Below are positions 41,282 to 51,042 of a stretch of 64,000 nt of DNA, piece by piece (the stretch's first letter is position 1; each line of letters starts with the position of its first letter). Origin of the DNA: an uncultured Flavobacteriaceae bacterium (lineage in GTDB: Bacteria > Bacteroidota > Bacteroidia > Flavobacteriales > Flavobacteriaceae); NCBI GenBank assembly GCA_943787295.1, contig CALSLW010000002.1:148189-212188 (forward strand), written 5' to 3'. The notes under the pieces were generated by a model that saw only the letters and a program-made list of their open reading frames with translations, did not search any database and was not told the origin of the DNA. A program made the position numbers and the translations under genes.

Positions 41282-43408
41282 TTAAGCTTTTTGTCCTTTT
41301 ACTTCGGCAATAACTGCTTCAGAGATGTTAGAAGGTGTTTCTGCATAGTGAGAGAATTCCATGGTAGAGGTTGCACGACCAGAGGAAAGGGTACGTAAAG
41401 AAGTTACATAACCAAACATTTCTGAAAGTGGCACTTCTGCCTTCACTACTTTGGCTCCTGCACGGTCGTCCATGTTGTTGACTTGACCACGACGGCGGTT
41501 TAAGTCCCCTACAATGTCTCCCATGTTTTCTTCTGGAGTCAATACTTCAAGCTTCATGATAGGTTCCATGATTACTGCGCGAGCAGCTTTGGCGGAAGCC
41601 TTGAAGCCCATCTTAGCGGCTAATTCGAAAGAAAGAGAATCTGAATCTACAGGGTGGAAAGAACCATCCTTTAAAGTGATCTTCATCGCGTCTACTTCGA
41701 ATCCTGCTAATGGTCCATTAGACATTGAGTCTCTAAATCCTTTTTCAACTGCAGGAACATATTCTTTAGGAACATTCCCCCCTTTGATTAAATTAACAAA
41801 CTCTAATCCTGTTTTACCTTCTTCTGCTGGTTCAATAGTAAAGACGATATCTGCGAATTTACCACGTCCACCGGATTGCTTTTTGTAAACCTCACGGTGG
41901 TTTGCAGAAGCAGTTAACGCTTCTTTGTACTCTACTTGTGGTTGTCCTTGACTTACCTCAACCTTAAACTCACGTCTTAAACGGTCAACAATAATATCTA
42001 AGTGTAACTCACCCATTCCAGAGATAACCGTTTGGCCAGAGGCCTCATCAGTTTTAACCTGGAACGTTGGATCTTCTTCCGCTAGTTTGGCTAAAGCCAT
42101 TCCTAACTTATCTACATCTGCTTTAGTTTTAGGCTCAACCGCGATCCCGATTACAGGGTCTGGGAAGTCCATACTTTCTAAAACGATCGGAGACTTTTCT
42201 GCTGAAAGTGTATCTCCTGTCTTGATGTCTTTAAATCCTACTGCTGCTCCAATATCTCCTGCTTCGATAAAATCGATAGAGTTTTGTGTATTCGAGTGCA
42301 TTTGATAGATACGAGAGATACGTTCTTTTTTACCAGAACGGTTGTTCAATACATAAGAACCTGCATCTAAACGTCCAGAGTAAGCACGGAAGAACGCTAA
42401 ACGACCTACATAAGGGTCTGTTGCAATCTTAAATGCTAATGCTGCAAATGGATCGTCTTTAGAAGGCTTACGAAAAATTTCTTCGTCTGTATCTGGATTT
42501 GTTCCAATGATCGCTTCTTTGTCTTCAGGTGAAGGTAAATAACGACATACCGCATCTAATAAGAATTGTACTCCTTTATTTTTGAAAGAAGAACCACAAA
42601 CCATAGGAATGATACTCATGTCTTGTGTAGAAGCGCGTAGTGCGTTGTGTACTTCTTCTTCTGTAATAGATTCAGGATCTTCGAAATACTTTTCTAATAA
42701 TCCTTCGTCATATTCTGCAACAGCTTCGATCAATTGACCACGTAGCATTTCTGCTTCGTCTTTTAAATCGTCTGGAATATCGATTACATCGAAAGTAGAT
42801 CCAAACTTTTCGTCATGCCATACAATCGCACGGTTTTTTACTAAGTCAACGATTCCTTTAAAGTCTTCTTCGTCCCCAATGTTTAACACGATTGGCACTG
42901 CGTTAGACTTTAACATATCACGTACTTGCTGACAAACCCCTAAAAAGTTAGATCCTTGACGGTCCATTTTGTTAACGAAACCAATACGTGGTACTTTATA
43001 GTTGTCTGCTAAACGCCAGTTCGTTTCTGACTGTGGCTCTACTCCGTCTACTGCAGAAAACAAGAAAACCAATCCATCGAGTACACGAAGAGATCGGTTT
43101 ACTTCCACGGTAAAGTCAACGTGACCGGGAGTATCAATAATGTTAAAGTGATAAGGTTTACTGTCTGGCAACGGTTGTCCCTGTTCTGTAGGGAATTGCC
43201 ATGTACAGGTTGTAGCAGCAGAGGTAATGGTAATCCCACGCTCTTGCTCTTGCTCCATCCAGTCCATGGTTGCAGCACCATCGTGTACCTCACCAATCTT
43301 ATGGCTTACCCCTGTATAGAATAGGATACGCTCTGTAGTAGTGGTTTTACCGGCATCAATATGCGCAGCAATCCCAATGTTTCTTGTAAATTTTAAATTT
43401 CTTGCCAT
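41282..43408 (-). CDS. fusA: Elongation factor G
   Basis: The translocation GTPase, 708 aa with five domains. The G domain has the P loop [15 protein letters not shown], switch [20 protein letters not shown] and the base-specific NKMDRQG. Domain IV begins after [13 protein letters not shown] and includes [20 protein letters not shown]. It lies within the rpsL-rpsG-fusA part of the cluster, with 10-nt gaps on each side. Confidence 0.98.
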   Translation of the reverse strand: MARNLKFTRNIGIAAHIDAGKTTTTERILFYTGVSHKIGEVHDGAATMDWMEQEQERGITITSAATTCTWQFPTEQGQPLPDSKPYHFNIIDTPGHVDFTVEVNRSLRVLDGLVFLFSAVDGVEPQSETNWRLADNYKVPRIGFVNKMDRQGSNFLGVCQQVRDMLKSNAVPIVLNIGDEEDFKGIVDLVKNRAIVWHDEKFGSTFDVIDIPDDLKDEAEMLRGQLIEAVAEYDEGLLEKYFEDPESITEEEVHNALRASTQDMSIIPMVCGSSFKNKGVQFLLDAVCRYLPSPEDKEAIIGTNPDTDEEIFRKPSKDDPFAALAFKIATDPYVGRLAFFRAYSGRLDAGSYVLNNRSGKKERISRIYQMHSNTQNSIDFIEAGDIGAAVGFKDIKTGDTLSAEKSPIVLESMDFPDPVIGIAVEPKTKADVDKLGMALAKLAEEDPTFQVKTDEASGQTVISGMGELHLDIIVDRLRREFKVEVSQGQPQVEYKEALTASANHREVYKKQSGGRGKFADIVFTIEPAEEGKTGLEFVNLIKGGNVPKEYVPAVEKGFRDSMSNGPLAGFEVDAMKITLKDGSFHPVDSDSLSFELAAKMGFKASAKAARAVIMEPIMKLEVLTPEENMGDIVGDLNRRRGQVNNMDDRAGAKVVKAEVPLSEMFGYVTSLRTLSSGRATSTMEFSHYAETPSNISEAVIAEVKGQKA

Positions 43409-43418
43409 GGTCTAATGA

Positions 43419-43895
43419 TTAAAATCTAAAGTGTGAAAATGCTTTGTTGGCTTCTGCCATCTTGTGTGTATCAACACGTTTTTTCACAGCAGCACCTTCT
43501 TCTTTAGCGGCAGCTAAAACCTCGTTAGCAAGGCGAAGGGCCATCGATTTCTCATTACGCTTACGCGCATAACTAATCAACCATTTCATGGCGAGTGATA
43601 CTTTTCTGTCTGGACGAATCTGCATAGGAATCTGGAAGGTAGCTCCCCCTACACGACGGCTACGCACCTCAACGTGGGGCATAACATTCGAAAGGGCATC
43701 TTTCCATAATTCTAAAGCGGTTTTCTCTTCGTCCTGGTTGCGTTCTTCAACGATGTCCATTGCATCGTAGAAAATTTTGAAGGCAACCGATTTTTTTCCG
43801 TCCCACATCACCATGTTCACAAAGCGGGTAACGAGCTGGTCGTTAAACTTTGGATCTGGGAGTAGCGGACGTTTTTTGGCTTGTCTTTTTCTCAT
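43419..43895 (-). CDS. rpsG: 30S ribosomal protein S7
   Basis: A primary binder of the 16S 3' domain, 158 aa: [38 protein letters not shown] and [14 protein letters not shown] at the end. It lies 26 nt after rpsL and 10 nt before fusA. Confidence 0.98.
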   Translation of the reverse strand: MRKRQAKKRPLLPDPKFNDQLVTRFVNMVMWDGKKSVAFKIFYDAMDIVEERNQDEEKTALELWKDALSNVMPHVEVRSRRVGGATFQIPMQIRPDRKVSLAMKWLISYARKRNEKSMALRLANEVLAAAKEEGAAVKKRVDTHKMAEANKAFSHFRF

Positions 43896-43921
43896 TGTTT
43901 ACTGTTTTTTCGAGTGACGAT

Positions 43922-44296
43922 TTACTTTTTAGGTCGTTTTGCACCGTATTTTGAACGGCGTTGTAAGCGGCCTTCAACACCAGCGGTGTCAAGTGCTCCT
44001 CTTACGATGTGATAACGAACTCCCGGTAAATCTTTAACTCTTCCGCCACGTACCAATACTATCGAGTGCTCTTGGAGGTTGTGTCCTTCTCCGGGGATGT
44101 AAGCATTGACTTCCTTTCCGTTAGTCAATCGAACACGCGCTACTTTACGCATCGCTGAGTTCGGCTTTTTGGGCGTGGTAGTATATACTCGGGTACAAAC
44201 CCCACGTCTTTGAGGACACGAATCCAAAGCAGCCGATTTACTCTTCTTGGCGAGTGTGGCTCTTCCTTTTCGTACTAATTGTGCAATAGTTGGCAT
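43922..44296 (-). CDS. rpsL: 30S ribosomal protein S12
   Basis: A decoding-site protein, 124 aa, first gene of the cluster. The signature [19 protein letters not shown] contains K43/K44, and [14 protein letters not shown] contains K88 and D89. These are the residues changed in streptomycin-resistant mutants of other bacteria, and they look wild type here. Confidence 0.98.
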   Translation of the reverse strand: MPTIAQLVRKGRATLAKKSKSAALDSCPQRRGVCTRVYTTTPKKPNSAMRKVARVRLTNGKEVNAYIPGEGHNLQEHSIVLVRGGRVKDLPGVRYHIVRGALDTAGVEGRLQRRSKYGAKRPKK

Positions 44297-44619
44297 ACAA
44301 ATTGTTTAAATTCCCTTTTTTCAGGGCTGCAAATGTAGCAACTTAATTCTTCTTTTCCAACCGTTTTTTTACAAAATATCAACCAAAAGAGATTTTTTTT
44401 AGCGCATTGGTTTTGGGCAAATTACTCGGCCCTTTTTTAAGTTATCAAGAACAAAAAATTTTAAAGGATTTTTTATCCAAATTAATATAGTCAATAATTT
44501 AACGAAATATCTATCACAAAAGTAGCCCCAATTGTGGATTTTAACAAAATTCCATGTCCCCCAAAACTCACTATTTAACGTTTAATTAAGAATTTCCCTT
44601 CAATTAACTAAAAACGAAC
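44297..44619. other. Intergenic region upstream of rpsL
   Basis: This 323-bp AT-rich stretch holds the rpsL promoter at its left end. The rest shows no open frame with recognisable protein similarity, and the missing catalytic part of the adjacent M14 peptidase remnant is not found in any frame I read. Confidence 0.6.
44330..44361 (-). promoter_or_regulatory. Promoter of the ribosomal cluster (TTG...TACATTTG)
   Basis: On the minus strand the box TACATTTG (44330-44337) matches TAnnTTTG, with a TTG element 20 nt upstream (44358-44360). It gives an untranslated leader of about 30 nt before the rpsL ATG, which includes a small CCCTGAAAAAAGGG hairpin-like stretch. Confidence 0.6.
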
Positions 44620-45342
44620 TTAACCATGTGATAATTCTGTGTTGGAAAGTAACTCTTCCATAAAAGCTTTAAAAGCCATATAGCCAGTAACTTCGGGGGG
44701 ATGTTGTCGGGTTAAAAAGACAATAATCGGTTTTCTCTTTGGGTCCCCTTCATGTATATCCATCACCCATACTGGTCTTCCTAAATTACTCTTCCCTATT
44801 GACTTAAAGTCTATCATGGGCCGTTGCATTAATTGCGCTTCTACCTATTGAGCGACCTGTCCGCTATTTTGTACTTCTTGTGCAGCAACAACAAGCGAAC
44901 CATAATGGTTCTCTAACTTGAGTTGGATTCGTCCGCCTAGGGTATCCATTTGATCCTTTTTTACAATTACCCATTCCTCTCCACTATTAATCTTAGGGCG
45001 ATAACGGTGAGTGTAGGGTTTTGGATAATCAAATTGTAAATAAAGGGTTTGCGTAGAGGTACTATTGACCTCAAAAGCATAATAAGCGCTATTGTTGATC
45101 GGGATATTTTCTGGGGTAATACGAACACGGTAGGTACTGTCATTTTTCTGTATTACTCGATTGAGTCTAGCGCCATCAAAGTCATTGTCAAAAATAACTC
45201 CACTTTCTGGAAAAGAATATTGTTTTTTTTCTTGGAAAGCAATGGGTCTACTGTTGGTATCCACGGGCTGTTTAAAAGTAAGCATAGCAGGAGAACAACT
45301 GAATAAAGTAAATAGTACAAAAATAGGACAGAGATTTCTCAT
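44620..45342 (-). pseudogene. M14-family zinc carboxypeptidase remnant
   Basis: The frame starts at ATG 45342 with a lipoprotein-like signal (FVLFTLFSCSPAM, Cys16). A beta-rich N-terminal domain follows, with FDNDFDGARLNRVI and QTLYLQFDYPKPYTHRYRP. An in-frame TAG at 44845-44847 then interrupts it. Reading continues in the same frame (VEAQLMQRPMIDFKSIGKSN) into the start of an M14 catalytic domain with FLTRQHPPEVTGYMAFKAFM, whose HxxE is the first zinc-ligand pair. It ends at a stop after SNTELSHG. The third zinc ligand and the catalytic glutamate region are missing, so the gene is both interrupted and truncated. Confidence 0.75.
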
Positions 45343-45669
45343 AAGGTAGGTTAATTAGTATCTTAATATACCAAAGTTTTACGGTTTTAGATAAATTGTT
45401 ATGCTACAGTTTTTTATAAAATCTTTTCTTGAGTTTTCTCAAGGAATCAAATAAAGACATTAAAACAAATCCTGCTAATGGATTCATAAATTAATTCATA
45501 TCAATATGAAAATCTCTACACCCTTTCTGACCCAAGTGGCACACTGATCTTAAGTGATGGGACAGGTGATGGAAGCCGGACTAACGGACCAGCAGAAGGA
45601 GAACAATACAATACTTGCGATTAAAGAGTCCTAGTGTTATCAAAATATAAACCGCCCAAAAGGGCGGTT
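45343..45669. other. Intergenic region with possible coding debris
   Basis: This 327-bp stretch carries a short inverted repeat (CTTGAG-tttt-CTCAAG near 45430). From about 45495 to 45626 on the plus strand it has an open stretch without a start, translating to YTLSDPSGTLILSDGTGDG and ending YNTCD then TAA. It resembles the tail of a beta-sandwich surface protein but is too short to assign. The pabC terminator follows. Confidence 0.35.
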
Positions 45670-45671
45670 TT
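45647..45671. terminator. Terminator beyond pabC
   Basis: The strong hairpin AACCGCCC-aaaa-GGGCGGTT has a T-rich flank on the plus strand and an AT-rich flank on the minus strand. It immediately follows the pabC stop, so it probably ends the pabB-pabC transcript. Confidence 0.75.
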
Positions 45672-46263
45672 ATTTTACAATCCCTTTAACCGAAACGAAG
45701 CGTTTGGGATCAAATGGATTCATCGCATTGATGAGTTGAAAGCCTTTAAAAGAAGCTAGCTCAACGGTGTGGATGGTTGTGGTTTGGATGATATTATTAT
45801 CCAATAAAAAAGCCCGTTGCACCCCTTCAAACAAGGGGATCACTGGGGTAATCCAAGCCTCACCTGTATCAAGTACAATGTTTGCATATGAGCTATCAGT
45901 CAATAAACCCTTGCGCAGCATCAAGACATCATCACAATCTTCTCTTTGCGCATAGGCAGCATTAATGAAGGAGCGATCAGTCCATTTGTGGGGGTAGCGG
46001 TACTCCCCTATTTCGACTAGTTTTAAGCGAGGAATTTTTTTAGATTGATAAGGATGTACTTCAAAATGATAGTCCGTTGCATTGTATAATAATCGAACTT
46101 TATACAAGCCATCAAGCGGGATGCTGGGAAGCATTGTTTTTATCGACCATGGGCAAGCATGCTGATAGACCGCCTGAAAGGTACGTTCCATGCGATCTTG
46201 ATGATAGTCCAAGAGAAAAAACTGCCCATCTTTTGCTTTAATGGATTCAACGAGTGGGTACAT
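45670..46263 (-). CDS. pabC: Aminotransferase class IV, probable aminodeoxychorismate lyase
   Basis: A 197-aa fold-type IV PLP protein. The segment GEYRYPHKWTDRSFINAAYA carries the likely PLP lysine, and RKGLLTDSSYANIVL is the cofactor phosphate region. With pabB directly upstream (17-bp overlap), the likely reaction is 4-amino-4-deoxychorismate to p-aminobenzoate and pyruvate for folate. It is shorter than many PabC proteins, and a different class IV activity cannot be excluded. Confidence 0.82.
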   Translation of the reverse strand: MYPLVESIKAKDGQFFLLDYHQDRMERTFQAVYQHACPWSIKTMLPSIPLDGLYKVRLLYNATDYHFEVHPYQSKKIPRLKLVEIGEYRYPHKWTDRSFINAAYAQREDCDDVLMLRKGLLTDSSYANIVLDTGEAWITPVIPLFEGVQRAFLLDNNIIQTTTIHTVELASFKGFQLINAMNPFDPKRFVSVKGIVK

Positions 46264-47221
46264 ATATCTTGTCCTTTAATTCTTGATACTCTTCTTCAAT
46301 ATTGCTGTAGGCGGTAATTCCTCCTCCGCTCCAATAATAAAAATCATTATTTTCTTGTTCAATGTAGCGAATGGCTACTGCAGAGTCGAGGTTTTCGCCA
46401 TCAAAATAACCATAAACACCGGTGTAGTAGCCGCGTTGGCGTTCTTCTACCGATTGTATAATGTCGATCGTTTTTGCTTTTGGTGCTCCAGAAATTGATC
46501 CAGCGGGTAATAAGTTCCAAATGATTTCTCCTAAATTATCTCTCCAATTACTGGCTAAGCTACCTTCGATCTCAGAACTAACTTGCAGTAAATCTTTCTC
46601 CTTATTTTGAATCCTTTCAATGTATCTGAACTTATTCACCTTGACATTTCTTGCATACTGAGAAATATCGTTGCGGATCAAATCAACAATAGTGCTGTGT
46701 TCCCAAAGTTCCTTTGGATTTCCCAAAAGGGTTTCAACTGCATTTGGAGCATTTGCGTCAAGGGTACCTTTCATGGGGTAAGAAAAGACTTGTCCATTTT
46801 TAATCTTGATAAAACACTCTGGCGAATAACTCAAGAGTTGGTCTTTTACCCATAAACGATAAGGCGCTTTTGCAGCATGAAACAGCTCTTCTAGGCTGGT
46901 TTGCAGTTCAATTTTAGTCGGGAAAGTTAAATTCACCAAATAGCTATCTCCTTGATTGAGGTGTAGTTGAACGGTGTCAAAAGCACTTTTGTATTGCTCA
47001 AAATCAACCGGATGCATTTTAACTTCTGGATTGGTATTAGAGGTGAACGCCTCATCAAAATTCTTATAGCCATTGATATCAAAAAGTATACCCTGCGCTT
47101 TTGCTTCTTTTGGAGAGAGCACTAATGGCTTTGTCTTCTCAAAGTCAATGAGAAAGAAAAAAGGCTTTTTTTGACCAGCTAAGTCATTTACACTATCAAT
47201 AAAGGCTAGTTGAGGAATCAT
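46247..47221 (-). CDS. pabB: Aminodeoxychorismate synthase component I
   Basis: A chorismate-binding enzyme (324 aa), converting chorismate with ammonia to aminodeoxychorismate in folate synthesis. Seen: GDSYLVNLTFPT, SPECFIKIKNGQVFSYPMKG, the active-site phrase PAGSISGAPKAKTIDII and GYYTGVYGYFDG. It lacks much of the N-terminal domain of the E. coli protein (about 450 aa), as some short PabB proteins do. It overlaps pabC by 17 bp. The amidotransferase partner pabA is not in the window. Confidence 0.9.
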   Translation of the reverse strand: MIPQLAFIDSVNDLAGQKKPFFFLIDFEKTKPLVLSPKEAKAQGILFDINGYKNFDEAFTSNTNPEVKMHPVDFEQYKSAFDTVQLHLNQGDSYLVNLTFPTKIELQTSLEELFHAAKAPYRLWVKDQLLSYSPECFIKIKNGQVFSYPMKGTLDANAPNAVETLLGNPKELWEHSTIVDLIRNDISQYARNVKVNKFRYIERIQNKEKDLLQVSSEIEGSLASNWRDNLGEIIWNLLPAGSISGAPKAKTIDIIQSVEERQRGYYTGVYGYFDGENLDSAVAIRYIEQENNDFYYWSGGGITAYSNIEEEYQELKDKIYVPTR

Positions 47222-47241
47222 TTACAGATTGAAAATTCCCT

Positions 47242-47249
47242 CAAATTTA
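47242..47249 (-). promoter_or_regulatory. pabB -7 promoter box TAAATTTG
   Basis: A perfect TAnnTTTG match on the minus strand, with a TTG 17 nt further upstream and about 20 nt before the pabB ATG. Confidence 0.5.
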
Positions 47250-47831
47250 ATTCAAATAAAGAAAACCAAGCCTTCCTTTGTTTCCTTTATCAAACAACTG
47301 GAATTGCGGGGGGGGTTCGTCTCTGATTTCATAAGTAACCCCAACAACCTTGTGGATATAAAGCAAGCACCCTTTAAAAATCTACTGTATAGAATTACTT
47401 TCTTCTTAGTTAGCTTTATAGTTTGCAATACGGACTTTTAAAGCGGCAAACCATCCATGTCAAAAAATTAATGGGTTATATAGCCTACATTTTAGGTAAA
47501 CTAATTCAGCTGAAAACAAAGCTTTTCGTTTAGCCAAACCATATTGAAACTCAGAATTAAATAAGCTCTCGCTATTGCTTCTATGAAGAATTAAATTTCT
47601 TAAAACGTATAGCAAAAGAATAAAATCAATCTATTCCACAAGTTATTGTTTAAAAAAAGGATTGTTTTTTAGTGAAAATTAAGGAGTTATGATTCAAGAA
47701 ATAAATTTTATAAGTAGTTTTTTGTATGTATTTTTAGATTAGAAAACGGATTTATTAACAAAAATTTATGATTTAGTAAAGTTAAATTAAAAAAAAAAGA
47801 TAGTTTTACAATTATTAACTATATATATAAA
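47250..47831. other. Intergenic region before the first susC
   Basis: About 580 bp with no convincing gene. It contains a run of eight G (47308-47315) inside a 70-codon open stretch, and from about 47390 onwards the long leader shared with the second susC. Confidence 0.6.
47390..47831 (+). repeat. susC leader, copy 1 (shared with 52587-52979)
   Basis: About 440 bp directly upstream of the first susC, clearly homologous to the DNA before the second susC. Shared blocks include GCTCTCGCTATT, GATTCAAGAAATAAATTTTA and, next to the start codon, AAAAAAAAGATAGTTTT followed by ATTATTAACTATATATATAA. The last block probably contains the promoter (TAGTTTTA here, TAGTTTTG in copy 2) and the untranslated leader. 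Confidence 0.8.
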
Positions 47832-50800
47832 ATGAAGAAAAATCTATTTTTAATCTCATTCGGTATGCTAATTGCATTTTCTGGGTGGGCACAGAAAACA
47901 ATCACAGGTGTTGTTAATGACACGTCAGGAATTCCCTTATTAGGAGCCGCTGTTGTTATTGATGGAACAGCTGAAGGTGTTGCAACAGATTTTGACGGAA
48001 ATTATAGCATACAAGCTAATGAAGGAGATGTCCTTGTATTTAGTTTTGTTGGCTTTATCTCTGAAAAAGTTGTTGTTGGAACATCAGACATCATCGATGT
48101 TATTATACGACAGGACAACTCTGAATTAAAAGAAGTTGTTGTTACAGCCTACGGAACTCAAAAAAGAGAATCAATTGCAGGTGCTGTAAGTATTATTAAG
48201 GCAGATCAAATTGAAAATTCAACCTTTTCAAATCCTGTTAAGGCTTTAGAAGGCTTAGTATCTGGTCTTAGAGTAATTCAATCAAGCGGACAACCTGGTT
48301 CAGATCCAATTATAAGAATTAGAGGTTTTGGTTCTATCAACGCTGACAATTCTCCACTAATTGTTTTAGATGGAATTCCTTATTCGGGAAGTTTAAATAG
48401 TATCAACCCTCAAGACATCGAATCTACTTCTGTTTTGAAAGATGCTAACTCAACTTCATTATACGGAAATAAAGCATCTAACGGGGGTACTATTGATTAC
48501 AACTAAAAAAGGGGCTAAAAACAGAAAGCCACAAATATCTATAGATTCTAGATATGGTTTAACACAACGTGGAGCTAAGGATTACAACGTAACACAAAGT
48601 CCTGCTGAATACTATGAAACTTATCACAGTATACTATCTAACAGTGAGTTTTACAGATCTAATTCTAATGGTACACCACTGACTATTGGTAATGCAAGAC
48701 AATTTGCATCTACTAATTTAATTAACAGACTTGGTTATAACCTTTATGATGTTGCTGATGCAGATCTAGTTGATCCTTCAACCGGAAAATTAAACCCAGC
48801 TGCAAACCTGTTAGTTGACGATCGTTGGGAGGATGCTCTCTTTAGAGACAATGCAAATTTCTCTTCTACCAATGTTAATATTTCTGGTGGTGCCGAAAAA
48901 ATTGATTATTACTTCTCAATGGGTACTGAAGAAAACAACGGTTATACTGTTCAAAGTAATTTTAATAGAAAAACTGCACGTTTAAAAGTTAACGCTTCAG
49001 AAATTGCAAATGTAGTCTCTATTGGAGGGGATGTTTCTTATGCAAAATCCAATAGCCAGTTCGTTCCATTAGACGGAGGAACATCGTACAATAATGCCTT
49101 CCAATGGACTAGAAATATTGCTCCTATTTATCCTGTATATCAATATGATGAAAATTGGGATCCAATCTTATCGAACATCTCCAACAGTGGATATGCTTAT
49201 GATATGGGTAGTTTCCAAAGTTTCCCTAATGGAACAACAAGAGGTGCTAGGAATTATGGTCAGGGAGAACACCCTTTGGCACATATTGAACAAAGTGACG
49301 TGACGAACGAAACAGATAACTTCAATACAGCCTTAAGAGCTAAGATTGATTTACCTTTTGATATCAAATTTGAGTATATATTGAATTACTTAACTGAAAT
49401 TGATAAAACAACTTATTTCAATAAACCAGGAGCTTCTGTAGGTGCTACTTCTTTAAATGGTTTATTAACAAATGGCAGAAATAATTTTTCAGCCCTTACT
49501 AACCAACAGTTATTAACCTGGAAAAAAGAATTTGGTCGTCACACTTATGATGTATTATTAGGACATGAAACATATGTAGAAGAATTTACAACATTGAGTG
49601 TTTATAAGTCAAACATCATTGGTACGTTAAGTCCTATTTTAGACAATACTGCAGTGTATAACTCAGCGAGCAACTACAATACAAAGTATACTACTGAGGG
49701 GTATTTCTCTAGATTCATCTATGGATTAGATAACACTTATTACTTAAATGCAACAGCTAGATATGACGCTTCTTCTGTGTTTCATCCAGATGAACGTTGG
49801 GGACTCTTTTGGTCGGCAGGTGCATCATGGATTGTGTCAAATGAGGAATTTCTCAGTGATTTAGATTTCATCAACTTCGCTAAACTAGCTGCTAGTTACG
49901 GTACAGCTGGTAACGACAGAATATTTTATCCTGGCACCGGAACCAGAAATTTTGTAGCATATGAAAATCAATATGTAATTGACGAAAATAACGGTGCTTT
50001 AACCCAGAGTCTATACAGCTTAGGTGGAAGAGATCTTTCTTGGGAAAAGTCAACAAGTTTTGGCGTTAATTTAGAGATAGGATTATTTGACAAAGTTAAC
50101 CTAGCTTTAGGTTATTATTCAAGAACTTCTAACGATCTATTATTCGCCAAACCATTACAGCCATCAACAGGTCAAAATTCTAGGGATGAAAATTTTGGTT
50201 CGATGAAGAACAGTGGTGTTGAAGCAGAAATTTCATGGACAGCGGTAGAGAATGAAAAATTAAGAATCGTTCTTAATGCTAATTTATCTACGCTTAAAAA
50301 TGAACTTACTGAACTTCCTCGTGATTCAATACAAGTGGGTAACTTCCGAAGAGTTGTTGGAAGAAGCGCTTACGACTATTTTATGGTTGAATCAGCTGGT
50401 GTTAATCCAGATAACGGAAATGCAGTGTACTTAACAACCGATGAAAATGGAGATAGAGTTGAAACGGAAGATTACAGTGAAGCCGCTACAAACGGAAGAA
50501 CCTTTATCAATAAATCAGCTCTTCCTAAAGTAAATGGAGGTTTTGGAACAAACATCCAATACGGTGGTTTTGATTTAGGAGTTCAATTTGCCTACCAAAT
50601 TGGTGGATATGGATTAGACAATGTATACTTTGGTTTGTTAGGTCTAGGTACTGAAATCGAAAACGTGCCAGATTATAATCAAACCTGGACGGTTGATAAC
50701 CCAACGGCAAGTTTACCAAGGGTTGATCCTCTAGTTCCCGATCAGTACAGAAATTCTGATTTACGTTTAACCACACTGGGGTATTTGAGTCTTGCGAATA

Positions 50801-51006
50801 TTAATTTTGGTTACACCTTTAATAATGATAATCTTGACAAGTACAATATTAAAAATATACGTTTGTACGGGATTGTAAATAATGCCTCGCTATTGTACAG
50901 CGCAAGACAGGGCTATGATCCAAGACTAAATTCACTTGGGGCTTCATCTGGAGAGTATGGTGCTAACAGAACGATGTCTGTAGGAGTTAACATAATGTTT
51001 AGATAA
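47832..51006 (+). CDS. SusC/RagA-family TonB-dependent outer-membrane receptor, frameshifted
   Basis: An outer-membrane active transporter that would be 1057 aa if intact. It has a signal peptide ending FSGWAQ, a CarboxypepD_reg-like domain (GVVNDTSGIPLLGAAV, TDFDGNYSI), a plug domain with RIRGFGSINADNSPLIVLDG, and a 22-strand-type barrel from about residue 240 ending in MSVGVNIMFR. The frame breaks at 48483-48487. ASNG is followed by five G where four would restore the expected VLLITTKKG. The first frame stops at 48506 and the second is open from 48442 to 51006. The cause could be a real mutation, a phase-variable tract or a sequencing error. The partner susD follows at once. The substrate is unknown. 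Confidence 0.9.
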
Positions 51007-51042
51007 AAAAATTGAATTATGATAAATATAAAATATACAAAC

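Noticed and set aside
44297..44400. Ribosomal-protein leader with autogenous control upstream of rpsL
   Set aside because: Only a short hairpin-like stretch is seen, and it does not resemble a known ribosomal-protein binding site closely enough to call.
47229..47441. A 70-codon open stretch after pabB
   Set aside because: It has no recognisable protein similarity, contains a G8 run, and its 3' part overlaps the duplicated susC leader. I treat it as noncoding.
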